Below are positions 44,710 through 53,332 of a stretch of 54,183 nt of DNA, piece after piece. The stretch comes from Thermoplasmatota archaeon. GTDB taxonomy: Archaea > Thermoplasmatota > Thermoplasmata > Thermoplasmatales > Thermoplasmataceae. The stretch spans positions 1 through 54,183 of the forward strand of contig JAMDAM010000024.1 in assembly GCA_023484805.1 (NCBI GenBank), given 5' to 3'. A program made the translations under genes and the position numbers. The notes beneath the pieces were generated by a model that ran no database searches, was not told where the DNA came from, and saw only the letters and a list, made by a program, of their open reading frames with translations. The stretch's first letter is position 1; every line of letters starts with the position of its first letter.

Positions 44710-45801
44710 ATGTCAGAGATCAATTCACGGCATTCAAGACTAGGAAATAATTCCGCAGTGATATCCTGTTCGCCTATGAACACCGGGCTTGGGGCTTATT
44801 CCAGGCTGCTTTACGACCTTGATCTCTTTGAGAGCCTTGTCTTTTTCAGGAAATCGTCCAGAAGCGAGGAATCAGGGTATGAAAATGTTGTAAAGCCTAG
44901 ACACGGCCTTTACAACCTCCGGGCTTTCCTATCTGTTTACGGAATCTCCTTCTGGAAGAAGTATATCCAGCGTTACGGATTCTCGCACCTAACCTCGCCT
45001 GAGTTTTTCCACCTGGTCAGGTACAATCATAACATGACTGGGACTGTCCACGATCTCCAGCCCATTGATGATAGCGTGTCCAGTAGTGCTTATTCATATG
45101 CTTTCATACAGTACATGAAAAGGAATTACGATGCAATGGGCGATCTGAAGGGTGTGGTGGCAATTTCCAGCGTAACTGCTGAAGTAATCGGGGAGAAGTT
45201 CCCCGATGTAAGCCCGGTCGTGATTCACCAATGGACAGACGACAGGTTCATTTTCAGGGACAGGGATTCAGCAAAAAGGAAACTTGGGCTCAATGAAGAT
45301 GCCAGGTACATACTCAACGTGAGTTCTCCGGAGCCCAGAAAGAACCTCGACCTGCTGCCGGGAGTTATTGCATCGCTCCCGGAGAATTTCTGGCTTATAA
45401 GGATAGGAAAAATGACACCGGCCCTGGAGAGGATAAATGACAGGCGGTTTGTTAACATAGATTCAGTGCCGGATGAGGATTACCCACTATATTTCAACGC
45501 CGCGGATGTATATTTCAGCCCCAGCATCAGGGAGGGGTTCGGGAGGCCTACAATCGAGGCAATCAACTCCTCGCTACCCGTCGTCCTGTCAGATATCCCC
45601 ATAAACCGGGAAATTCTCGGGGACGGCAAATTCCTGGTCAACCCTGAGAATCCGGAAAATTTTACGGATAAAATCTTGCAGGCGGCAGATATGGATGCAG
45701 CCAGGAGGAACTCGCTATATTCCCGTATAGGAGCATACTACCGGAAGAACAGGGCTCTCAAGCAGTATCAGGAATTTTATGAAAGGCTAGGGGTAGCGTA
45801 G
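44710..45801 (+). CDS. Glycosyltransferase family 4 (copy 2)
   Basis: 363 residues, GT-B fold. SCSPMNTGLGAYSRLLYDL is the N-terminal Gly loop. LNVSSPEPRKNLDLLPGVI opens the donor domain and the EX7E motif is REGFGRPTIEAINSS. The sequence differs strongly from the neighbouring GT4, so it likely adds a different sugar. Its stop codon is directly followed by the ATG of the DUF2079 gene. Confidence 0.88.
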   Translation: MSEINSRHSRLGNNSAVISCSPMNTGLGAYSRLLYDLDLFESLVFFRKSSRSEESGYENVVKPRHGLYNLRAFLSVYGISFWKKYIQRYGFSHLTSPEFFHLVRYNHNMTGTVHDLQPIDDSVSSSAYSYAFIQYMKRNYDAMGDLKGVVAISSVTAEVIGEKFPDVSPVVIHQWTDDRFIFRDRDSAKRKLGLNEDARYILNVSSPEPRKNLDLLPGVIASLPENFWLIRIGKMTPALERINDRRFVNIDSVPDEDYPLYFNAADVYFSPSIREGFGRPTIEAINSSLPVVLSDIPINREILGDGKFLVNPENPENFTDKILQAADMDAARRNSLYSRIGAYYRKNRALKQYQEFYERLGVA

Positions 45802-47400
45802 ATGGTTCAGGATTCTGGAGATGGTGGTAAGGTTAAGACATTGGAAAAGCGCACCTACATCTTATTGCTAGCCGCAGCCCTGCTGCTGTACAATGCAGCC
45901 TGGATATACGTGAGCTACATCAGGTACACTTCTCTCAACTATTCCGTGTGGGATCTGGGTGTTAATTACGAGCGTGCCTGGCAGGTGCTGAATGGGTCAC
46001 TCACCACCATTCCTGATTTCATTGGATTCTTTTCCACTGATTTCATTGTGGTCATACTTTCTCCATTATCATTGATCAACCAGTTGTCTTCGCTGCTTGT
46101 TGCACAGCTAGTTGCCCTTGACATTTCATGCATACTAATTTACAAAATTTCCATGATTCTCCTGAAGGACCGATGGAAATCAGCAGCAATATCCACAGCA
46201 TTTCTCTTCTATCCGCCCCTTGCGGGAATAACATGGTTTGATTTTCATTACCAGGTGTTCTTCATACCATTTTTCCTTGCAGGATACTTTTTCTACCTGA
46301 GAGGAAACTATGTTGTATCGGGCATTATGATGGTGCTGAGCGGCACTGTCAGGTTTCCGTACGTGGTATTTCCGCTGTTATTTTCTCTCGGCATAATTTT
46401 ATCACAGTTTGTAACACGTAGTGATGAGAGATCCAGTACAAGGATGTTATATTCAATGCTCCTACTGTTTGCAGCTTCAATCCTCCTGGTTACAGGCTAC
46501 ATGGAGAGCAACGGGATGGAGTACGTGTCATTTCTCACTTCCTCATTCGGCGGGACCACGCCCTTTGAGCATACGCCGTTTACAATATTGATCACTCTGT
46601 TCATTATCTTTGCCTTCCTGTTGTTCCAGCCCATGGTTTCTAAGAAATGGCTTCCGTTCCTTCTGCCGTATGCTGTGCTCATAATAATCTCATCGAATAC
46701 CTTTTTTTTATATCCGCAGTTCTTCCACAGGCAGTATGGGGGACTTTACATCCCGTTCATGTTTCTCGGATTTATAGACTCTGTCATCGTGCTGGAAAGA
46801 TACCTGAGGAGTCATAAATTCAAGAGCAAGCGTATACTGAGAAAGGTCGTGTGGCTGTCCAAGCATTCAGTCACGGCTGTTCTTGTCCTTATGCTTGTTG
46901 CTATCCCTTTCTTCCAGCCCTATGGGCCGCTAAATTTCGCGAGCCCAAACAATTTCTACTTTGAGAGGGAAATTGCCGGATCAAACATCTCCCAGGTCAA
47001 TGGACTGAACACAGTGATTGCACTCATACCCCGTAATGCAACTGAAATACTTGTACAGAACAACCTCCCTGAATACTTCCCGAAGCCACTGTACAACAAT
47101 ACTGTTCTGGCACCGCCCATAGTCAGTTTCGAGAATTTTTCGCTTTATTCCATACAGAAGGACAGGTTCAATGTTACTGGGCTAGGCGGAGTAATGGTCT
47201 CGTTTCCCATCCAGTATGTTCTGCTGGATTACGAATCGAGCCAGTTCACCGCTGGAAACCCAAGCATGAAGAACATGTCGGAAATTATGTTTGAATCAGG
47301 ATATTACGGCGTGTACGCACAGGATGGCCTCATTGTGTTATTGGAACGGGGCTACTCTGGGCCTCCCGCAATAATGGTGGGAAATCCATTCTTTACGTGA
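45802..47400 (+). CDS. DUF2079 membrane protein, GT-C-like (copy 3)
   Basis: 532 residues. YIRYTSLNYSVWDLGVNYERA and TWFDFHYQVFFIPFFLAGYF are the family motifs. The external domain has IALIPRNATEILVQNNLPEY, shared with the two other copies. No gap separates it from the GT4 gene upstream, so it is in the same operon. The pairing of cytoplasmic GT4 enzymes and a membrane GT-C-like protein suggests two-sided assembly of a lipid-linked glycan. Confidence 0.8.
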   Translation: MVQDSGDGGKVKTLEKRTYILLLAAALLLYNAAWIYVSYIRYTSLNYSVWDLGVNYERAWQVLNGSLTTIPDFIGFFSTDFIVVILSPLSLINQLSSLLVAQLVALDISCILIYKISMILLKDRWKSAAISTAFLFYPPLAGITWFDFHYQVFFIPFFLAGYFFYLRGNYVVSGIMMVLSGTVRFPYVVFPLLFSLGIILSQFVTRSDERSSTRMLYSMLLLFAASILLVTGYMESNGMEYVSFLTSSFGGTTPFEHTPFTILITLFIIFAFLLFQPMVSKKWLPFLLPYAVLIIISSNTFFLYPQFFHRQYGGLYIPFMFLGFIDSVIVLERYLRSHKFKSKRILRKVVWLSKHSVTAVLVLMLVAIPFFQPYGPLNFASPNNFYFEREIAGSNISQVNGLNTVIALIPRNATEILVQNNLPEYFPKPLYNNTVLAPPIVSFENFSLYSIQKDRFNVTGLGGVMVSFPIQYVLLDYESSQFTAGNPSMKNMSEIMFESGYYGVYAQDGLIVLLERGYSGPPAIMVGNPFFT

Positions 47401-47557
47401 TTTGGTGGTTCCCCCTCTGATATACGATTAGGATGCGATCTCATTATCGGTGCTGGGTTCGTCGCACTTTAATCGTTGCTACTTGACAGGACCCAAAATC
47501 GCTAAAAACATTTTAGATAGGAACAAAGTTCATAATTGCTATCGAGTTAACCAACAA

Positions 47558-47962
47558 ATGTTACCTCTGGATGAGGATGAATTCGCGCGGTGGTTCAAAT
47601 CAGCCGAGATTACTTTAAGGTCGGCCGCATCGGATCATAGTTCAGGGTTCTTCAACTGGTCGTGCTTCAAGTCGCAGCAAGCTGCTGAATTCGCAATAAA
47701 GGCATACCTTCGCGGGATAGGTTCACCCTCCTATGGTCACTCGATATCACACCTGCTCAAGGAAGGAGGATTTTCATCGAACCTGGTTGATCTGGGAAAG
47801 GTGCTTGATAAATACTATATTCCCACAAGGTACACAGATTCATGGTCTGAAGGTGTACCGGAAGATTATTACACCGTGAATGAGTCAAATGAATCAATGA
47901 AAATTTCAAGAAAGATCATCGAGGCAGTGATGAAAAAATGGACATTGTTGAAAAAAGGGTAA
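47558..47962 (+). CDS. HEPN-domain protein (putative toxin, pair 1)
   Basis: 134 residues from this ATG; an in-frame start at 47450 would add sequence unlike the family. FARWFKSAEITLRSA and NWSCFKSQQAAEFAIKAYLRG are the two HEPN helices, and SYGHSISHLL holds the conserved His region. HEPN proteins of this type pair with MNT nucleotidyltransferases; several are RNases neutralised by AMPylation. The 3' end overlaps the MNT gene by 25 nt. Confidence 0.85.
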   Translation: MLPLDEDEFARWFKSAEITLRSAASDHSSGFFNWSCFKSQQAAEFAIKAYLRGIGSPSYGHSISHLLKEGGFSSNLVDLGKVLDKYYIPTRYTDSWSEGVPEDYYTVNESNESMKISRKIIEAVMKKWTLLKKG

Positions 47963-48294
47963 TTCATAGGGAAGCCATCATAGCAGAGGCTTCCGCTTTT
48001 GCCAGCAGCTTGGACTTCAAGGTTAGCGCGTTTCTTATCGGTTCCTATTCCAGGGGTGATTTCAACCTTTGGAGCGATATAGACGTAGTTTTGATCTCAG
48101 ATTTTACTGGAAATATATTAGAGAGGCTGAAGAAACTGGATTTTCCATCCGGGTATGAAGTAATACCTCTGACCTTTGACGAGTTCCGTCATATGCTTTC
48201 CAAGAAAAACCCGATTTGCATGGAACTGAAATCTTCTGGTGTAACACTGAGGGATGACCTAGGGGTTACTGAATACATCACTAAACTCAAATGA
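47938..48294 (+). CDS. MNT nucleotidyltransferase (putative antitoxin, pair 1)
   Basis: 118 residues. The nucleotidyltransferase motif GSYSRGDFNLWSDIDVVL (GS followed by DxD) is complete, so the enzyme should be active. It overlaps the HEPN gene and forms a HEPN-MNT unit. The ATG lies within the end of the HEPN gene. Confidence 0.85.
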   Translation: MDIVEKRVIHREAIIAEASAFASSLDFKVSAFLIGSYSRGDFNLWSDIDVVLISDFTGNILERLKKLDFPSGYEVIPLTFDEFRHMLSKKNPICMELKSSGVTLRDDLGVTEYITKLK

Positions 48295-48565
48295 CTGCGG
48301 TGCAGGAGTGTTCAAGCCGGTTTTTGTCAGGCTGGCTCTCAAAGAGTGAGACGGTTAAGGTAGGCTATTTGTATTGACATCGATTCAGCGCATATGCTCA
48401 GGAGGATACGGGATGAATGTACCAAGCGCTTTGTTGAGGCTAGGTTGGTTGGGGTCAAATTGCTAATGCCCTCGGGGACCAACAGCCTAAGTCAACCAGC
48501 TGACAATTGTCCAACTATCCACAGACTTGACTCCGCCAAGCCAGTATTTTTCAGCCGCCGACAGT
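48295..48565. other. Gap between HEPN-MNT pair 1 and the ComA fusion gene
   Basis: 271 bp, GC content similar to coding DNA, but no frame resembles a known gene. A short open frame from 48394 overlaps the end of the ComA gene and looks accidental. It could be decayed coding DNA; nothing is recognised. Confidence 0.35.
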
Positions 48566-49540
48566 TTACTGGCGTTTCTCACTTGAATAAATCCGGTGGC
48601 GCATATCACGTGGATCACTGGTGACCCTAATCAGGTGCTGCGAAACAAGGGTATCTATGGCAATCTGTACAGTCCTCCGGTTGAGGCCCGTAATGCTGCC
48701 AATCTGTCCCTGATCCAGGGAAAGGTGTGAGGAAATTACATGATATACAAATTTTGTCGCCGGACTGCCAGAAACTTTCCCCGTTCCCGTAAAACCCCCA
48801 AAGTTATCTCCCCTGAAACCCGATCTCTGGCTTTGCAGTGGGAGAACACTTAGCAGGGAAACGTTTCCGAGATTTACACCTGGACCAAGCTTGGTTATGA
48901 GTTGCGCCTGCTGCTCTTCAAGGGGGGCTTCAAACATTATCTTTGATTGTCCAAAGCTCTCTATTATCCTCGAAACCCAGTCCCATTTGATGCGCCCATC
49001 ATTATCATATATCTCCACGCTCCTTCCGGTCTCCCGCCCCTCGATAATGACAAGATCTGGATCGAAGTCGAGCGCAGCGCTGATTCCATCTATGGTGTCC
49101 TCAAGAGACAGCTGGTTCCCTGCATTCTTCCTGCCGACCTCTATGTGCAGTTTCATGCCATGATCCCTGGCGAATTCAGCTGCCATTTTCTTCTCCCTTT
49201 TCGGTATGTCAATGATGCCTTCACTGAGCTCAATTACAGTAAAGCCAGCGTCAAGAATATGTTCCAGGGCTTTACTTGTCTTGTTCTTTGATGAAGCTAT
49301 TTCCAGCATTGTACCGCCATTGGACACGTCAATGCCATACTGCCGGTACATCTGCACTCGCTTCCTTACATCAGACTCCTCCAGGAGAAGAGGCAGTCCC
49401 CAGCCTATCTTTGCCACGGTAAAAAAGCTGTTTGACCATTCGAGGCTTTCCTGTATTCCCGGCAGCATGCGATCTATGACCATTGTTTTTGGTTTGGGAT
49501 CCAGATTATTCCTCTTAAGTTCATCAAAAAATAGTGCCAT
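48566..49540 (-). CDS. ComA-like phosphosulfolactate synthase fused to a winged-helix domain
   Basis: 324 residues from the ATG at 49540, which lies about 30 nt from a TATA-like box. Residues 1-250 match ComA, a TIM-barrel enzyme that joins sulfite and phosphoenolpyruvate: MVIDRMLPGIQESLEWSNSF, then FTVAKIGWGLPLL, VIIEGRETGRSVEIYD and IMFEAPLEEQQAQLI. Residues 255-324 are a MarR-like winged helix (LSLDQGQIGSITGLNRRTVQ, then RVTSDPRDMRHRIYS). ComA is the first step of coenzyme M synthesis, but no other CoM gene is here. The gene is divergent from cysH-sat, so it may be a regulator that senses sulfite, PEP or sulfolactate through the old enzyme domain. Confidence 0.82.
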   Translation of the reverse strand: MALFFDELKRNNLDPKPKTMVIDRMLPGIQESLEWSNSFFTVAKIGWGLPLLLEESDVRKRVQMYRQYGIDVSNGGTMLEIASSKNKTSKALEHILDAGFTVIELSEGIIDIPKREKKMAAEFARDHGMKLHIEVGRKNAGNQLSLEDTIDGISAALDFDPDLVIIEGRETGRSVEIYDNDGRIKWDWVSRIIESFGQSKIMFEAPLEEQQAQLITKLGPGVNLGNVSLLSVLPLQSQRSGFRGDNFGGFTGTGKVSGSPATKFVYHVISSHLSLDQGQIGSITGLNRRTVQIAIDTLVSQHLIRVTSDPRDMRHRIYSSEKRQ

Positions 49541-49563
49541 ATTTAAGATACGATAAATCAATA

Positions 49564-49602
49564 TGTAAATTTTGCTATAATATATTTACAAAACGTTGTA
49601 AA
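49564..49602. promoter_or_regulatory. Operator candidate between the ComA-HTH gene and cysH
   Basis: TTTACAAAACGTTGTAAA (49585-49602) is a perfect inverted repeat with 7-bp arms and a 4-nt spacer. A third half-site TGTAAAT at 49564-49570 is in inverted relation to ATTTACA (49584-49590). The block lies between TATA-like boxes for both directions (about 49563-49575 and 49641-49650), where one regulator could control both genes. Confidence 0.55.
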
Positions 49603-49667
49603 CTACATATAACATTCCTATATTACATGCTTGAAAATTCACATATATACCAGGCAAATAATGGACT

Positions 49668-50378
49668 ATGTTGGATGAAAAAATTGAGGAGTCTGTTGAT
49701 ATACTGGTCCGTGCATACAAAACACACGGTGATAGTGTGGTCTTCCTCACAAGCTTCAGCATGGAGGATAATGTAATCTCAGACCTTATGAGCAGGGCTG
49801 GTACGGGCATAAAGCATTTCACACTGGATACTGGCCGTATGCCCCAGGAGACATATGACATAATGGAGATAATTTCCAACAGGTATGGCATAATGCCCGA
49901 AATTGTCTTCCCGAGTACTGATGAAGTAGAGAACATGGTGAGGGCACATGGAATCAATCTCTTCAGGTCTTCTACATCCATGAGGGAACTGTGTTGTGAG
50001 ACTAGGAAAATAAGGCCATTGAATCGCATTCTATCCGATAAGAGGGCTTGGATTTCCGGCATAAGATCGGACCAGACAGGGTTTCGAGGGCAAAGCGAAA
50101 TAGTTGAGTCAGATCCCCTGCGCCCAGGGATAATGAAATACAATCCGTTACTGAACTGGAATTCAGATCATGTGAAGGAATACACGGGAAAATTCATGCT
50201 TCCGATCAATGCCCTGTATTCCAGGGGATACAGGAGCATAGGCTGCGCTCCCTGCACAAGAGCAGTCCTGCCGCATGAAAGTGAACGGAGCGGGAGGTGG
50301 TGGTGGGAGGACGGAATAAAAGAGTGTGGCATCCACGCGCCAGTCCGATTCAAGCCTGTCATGCGGGAAGAAGAGTAA
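49668..50378 (+). CDS. cysH: Assimilatory APS/PAPS reductase, Fe-S type
   Basis: 236 residues. The 4Fe-4S cysteine pattern of APS reductases is complete: C109-C110 in ELCCETRK and C193-x-x-C196 in GCAPCTR. The catalytic Cys is C220 in KECGIH near the C-terminus. It reduces activated sulfate to sulfite with thioredoxin or a similar donor. The Fe-S cluster suggests that APS, made by the next gene, is the direct substrate. ATG about 22-25 nt after a TATA-like box. Confidence 0.93.
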   Translation: MLDEKIEESVDILVRAYKTHGDSVVFLTSFSMEDNVISDLMSRAGTGIKHFTLDTGRMPQETYDIMEIISNRYGIMPEIVFPSTDEVENMVRAHGINLFRSSTSMRELCCETRKIRPLNRILSDKRAWISGIRSDQTGFRGQSEIVESDPLRPGIMKYNPLLNWNSDHVKEYTGKFMLPINALYSRGYRSIGCAPCTRAVLPHESERSGRWWWEDGIKECGIHAPVRFKPVMREEE

Positions 50379-50379
50379 A

Positions 50380-51510
50380 ATGGTTTCAAAACCGCATGGG
50401 GGGAAGCTTGTCAATGTAGGGAAGCTGAGCCCAGAATCATTTGGGCAGAAGGGCCTGTCCATAGAAGTTGATTCAAGGACTTCTATTAACCTCTTACTGA
50501 TAAAAACTGGCGTATTCAGTCCCCTGGTGTCATTCAACACACGGGAGGATTATGATAGCATCCTGAGGGAACAGAGAATGGGGAATGGCATACCATGGTC
50601 AATACCCATAATCCTTGACGTTGATCCAGAGAAATTCAGGGTCTCGGAGGGAGATACAATCATATTGAGGCGCGACGGCCATTATCTTGCTGAAATGTAC
50701 GTTGATGATATGTGGGAATTCAATAAGGGGGAATTCAGTGACAGGATATTTGGAACAGGGGACATTAGGCATCCGGGTGTAGCAAAAATGCAGGAGATGG
50801 GGTCGATGATTTTATCAGGGAAAGTTATGGGCATATCAGATCAGGACATGCCCTTCAAAGAATATTTCCTGCCTCCGGAACAGACAAGAAAGCTGTTCCA
50901 GAGCAGGTCATGGAAAACAATAGCTGCCTTCCAGACCAGAAATATACCACATCTTGGTCATGAGTACCTGCAGAAGTCCGCGCTGAATATGGTAGACGGC
51001 CTTTTCATCAATCCTGTAATAGGAAGGAAAAAGGCAGGCGATTTCAGTGATAAAATAATAGTGGGCGCTTATGATCGTGTCCTTAAATCCTATTACCCTG
51101 CTGAAAGGGTACTGTTTTCCGTACTGCATTACGAGATGTATTATGCCGGCCCGAGGGAGGCAGTGATGCACGCAATAATGAGGAAGAATTTCGGCTGCAC
51201 ACATTTGATAATAGGCAGAGATCACGCAGGTGTTGGTGATTACTACCCTCCATACGCAGCGTGGAAGAATCTGGAAGCATTTGACGACCTGGGCATCGAA
51301 ATCATCCCATTTGAGGAGGCCGTTTACTGCACGGCATGCAAATGGATCACGACAGTCAAATGCTGCCCCCACGGAGAGGACATGAGAATCAGGTTCAGTG
51401 CCTCGATGATAAGGGAGAAATTGCAGAAAAGGCTGGACATTCCGATAGAGATAATGCGGGGTGACGAGGTAGAATGGATCAGGGGGCAGGAGGATATCTT
51501 TGTAACCTGA
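50380..51510 (+). CDS. sat: ATP sulfurylase (sulfate adenylyltransferase)
   Basis: 376 residues. The two ATP-binding motifs are present: QTRNIPHLGHEY from Q185 and GRDHAGVGDYY from G279. It makes APS from ATP and sulfate. The ATG at 50380 follows the cysH stop by 1 nt and is preceded by GAAGAAGAG, so it was preferred to an upstream in-frame start. cysH and sat form an operon for sulfate activation and reduction. Confidence 0.95.
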   Translation: MVSKPHGGKLVNVGKLSPESFGQKGLSIEVDSRTSINLLLIKTGVFSPLVSFNTREDYDSILREQRMGNGIPWSIPIILDVDPEKFRVSEGDTIILRRDGHYLAEMYVDDMWEFNKGEFSDRIFGTGDIRHPGVAKMQEMGSMILSGKVMGISDQDMPFKEYFLPPEQTRKLFQSRSWKTIAAFQTRNIPHLGHEYLQKSALNMVDGLFINPVIGRKKAGDFSDKIIVGAYDRVLKSYYPAERVLFSVLHYEMYYAGPREAVMHAIMRKNFGCTHLIIGRDHAGVGDYYPPYAAWKNLEAFDDLGIEIIPFEEAVYCTACKWITTVKCCPHGEDMRIRFSASMIREKLQKRLDIPIEIMRGDEVEWIRGQEDIFVT

Positions 51511-51615
51511 TTGTTCCGTTCGGCTACGGTGGTGTGCCGTAAATTTCTGAATGTGCAGGCAGATGTTTTATATATCCGTCATAGAAGCTGGAGTTAATTT
51601 CATGAATATCAGTTA

Positions 51616-51660
51616 ATGCGCATGGAAATATTTATTTCAGCTTCACCACTTATTAGCTGA
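51616..51660 (+). other. Possible short upstream reading frames before gmhA
   Basis: ATG at 51602 opens a 4-codon frame whose stop overlaps an ATG at 51616, which opens a 14-codon frame (MRMEIFISASPLIS) ending 4 nt before the gmhA ATG. A TATA-like TTTATATAT at about 51567 is spaced to start transcription near 51600. They may affect translation of gmhA, or be chance. Confidence 0.2.
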
Positions 51661-51664
51661 TAAA

Positions 51665-52222
51665 ATGAATCTGAACGAAGTTACAAGTTACATTGACTCA
51701 GGAGCGGAAGCAAGAAAGGCGCTGGATCCTTCTGCAATTCTGGAAACGGGGAATGTCATTTCAAAAGCTTTCAGCCAGGGAGGCAAGTTGATAATTTTTG
51801 GCAATGGTGGGAGTGCGGCCGATGCCCAGCATATAGCAGCAGAATTTGTAGGTCGTTTTGAGAAGGAACGCAGGCCTCTTCCCGCCCTTGCTCTCAACAC
51901 AAACACATCCTCCCTTACTGCCATAGGAAACGACTATAGCTTTGACAGTATTTTCTCCAGGCAGGTAGAGGCATTTGCCCGCAAGGGTGACGTGGTGGTA
52001 GGGATATCTACAAGCGGAAACTCAAAGAACGTAAACATGGCACTGGAAAAGGCAAATGCCATGGGATGCGTCACAATCGCGCTTACTGGACGGGATGGTG
52101 GTTTAATGATACGGATAGCCAAGTACCCCCTAATTGTCAAGAGCAGCAGGACATCCATAATACAGGAGGTTCACATAGCTGTTGGCCACATGTGGTCCAA
52201 GATCGTTGAAGATTCTATGTAG
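51665..52222 (+). CDS. gmhA: Phosphoheptose isomerase-like SIS protein
   Basis: 185 residues. IIFGNGGSAADAQHIAAEFVG is the phosphosugar-binding loop of GmhA and HTS sequence ALNTNTSSLTAIGNDY follows. VVVGISTSGNSKNV is the second SIS motif. GmhA turns sedoheptulose 7-phosphate into heptose 7-phosphate; DiaA is a close relative with another role. With the GmhB-like phosphatase at 34086, a nucleotide-heptose route for surface glycans is likely. The middle HldA/HldE-type steps are not in the window. Confidence 0.88.
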   Translation: MNLNEVTSYIDSGAEARKALDPSAILETGNVISKAFSQGGKLIIFGNGGSAADAQHIAAEFVGRFEKERRPLPALALNTNTSSLTAIGNDYSFDSIFSRQVEAFARKGDVVVGISTSGNSKNVNMALEKANAMGCVTIALTGRDGGLMIRIAKYPLIVKSSRTSIIQEVHIAVGHMWSKIVEDSM

Positions 52223-52280
52223 GTTCGACGACAAGGGAAAAGGAATGCAAACGCAGAATTATTATACGCACAGAAATTGA

Positions 52281-52688
52281 GTGTATGAATTGACCGCCAT
52301 AGATGAGTACCAGATCCTGAAGTCCAGGTCTGAAGAATTCCTGGACTCAGCGGAATATCAGTTTGATAAGGGTTATTTTACCATTGCAGCGTTCAGTTTC
52401 CACCAGTCACTGGAACTCTTTCTCAAGAGCAGGCTGCTTATTCGCGGCGTAGAATATCCGCGTACACATTCCCTAAAAAGCTTAATTGAGATCATTTCGA
52501 ATGTTACAGAAAAAAAGTGTTCTGTAGCCGCCAGGGAATTGCTAAACACATACATTCTAGAACTGGCACTGTTAGAGGATGCGTACATCACATCCAGATA
52601 CTTTTCAAGAGAGTATTCAAGGGAGGAGATTATCAAGCTTCAAACGGTTGCAAGGGAGGTTGTAAAAGCAATTGGAAACAGCTGTTGA
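52281..52688 (+). CDS. HEPN-domain protein (putative toxin, pair 2)
   Basis: 135 residues, GTG start. RSEEFLDSAEYQFDKGYFTI and AAFSFHQSLELFLKSRLLIRG are the HEPN helices, and VEYPRTHSLKSLIEI holds the conserved His. It overlaps the following MNT gene by 17 nt. Its sequence differs much from pair 1, so the two pairs are not recent copies. Confidence 0.83.
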   Translation: MYELTAIDEYQILKSRSEEFLDSAEYQFDKGYFTIAAFSFHQSLELFLKSRLLIRGVEYPRTHSLKSLIEIISNVTEKKCSVAARELLNTYILELALLEDAYITSRYFSREYSREEIIKLQTVAREVVKAIGNSC

Positions 52689-52983
52689 AGCCGCTAACAG
52701 AAGAAAGCAGATATTCAGTCACCTTTCTGAAAATCTCATAGGAATACGAGATGCTGTGCTGAAACTGGACAAAGATGCCAGATTCTACTTGTTTGGCTCC
52801 GTACCTGCTGGAACTTCCATCCTCTCTAGTGACATAGACATTTTGATAATAACTGATCTTCCTGTCGAGGTCGTGATCAGTAATCTATGGAAAAGTGGAT
52901 TCTCCGACCCATTTGAGTTTCATGTGAGGAGTCAGGACAACTTCGTAATGTATAGAAATGTCAAAAATTTGACACCTTTCTGA
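52672..52983 (+). CDS. MNT nucleotidyltransferase (putative antitoxin, pair 2)
   Basis: 103 residues, TTG start inside the end of the HEPN gene. FGSVPAGTSILSSDIDILI contains the GS and DxD motifs. The Arg usually found after GS is Ala-Gly here. The second half matches the usual MNT size. Confidence 0.8.
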   Translation: METAVEAANRRKQIFSHLSENLIGIRDAVLKLDKDARFYLFGSVPAGTSILSSDIDILIITDLPVEVVISNLWKSGFSDPFEFHVRSQDNFVMYRNVKNLTPF

Positions 52984-53332
52984 AGCAAACTATTTAAGTG
53001 GAACAGTGACTGCTGGTAATACCACTTCTGGATTCAAAATAGACACAATTGAATTCTAGGTTAGTTTTCATTAGTGCAAATCCGGCAAACTTGCATGCCC
53101 CGGGAAATCGCGGCTGAGACTATTTTTATGAAATAATTATTTGGATTACAAGGAACTTACAAAATGAGGAATGGGTAAAACAAAAGGATGGGTTGGTTAT
53201 TTTGATGCTAATAATTTTGTTTCGAATGGAAGTCATTGAAATTCAGATTCATTTGGGAATATGTGAATGCTACAGTCAGAGTTTATGCTGTTCTTCCGTG
53301 AAACGAGCCAGAAACACCAATTTGGATAGTGC
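52984..53332. other. Intergenic region without gene
   Basis: 349 bp, A/T rich toward the right. It holds only a 22-codon frame from about 53170 that does not look like a gene. No RNA or repeat was recognised. Confidence 0.45.

Noticed and set aside
47401-47470. tRNA-like GGTTCG segment after the DUF2079 gene
   Set aside because: No cloverleaf can be formed around it; only the short motif matches.
48394-48624. 76-codon frame overlapping the end of the ComA fusion gene
   Set aside because: Overlaps a strong gene on the other strand and shows no protein-like pattern in its second half.
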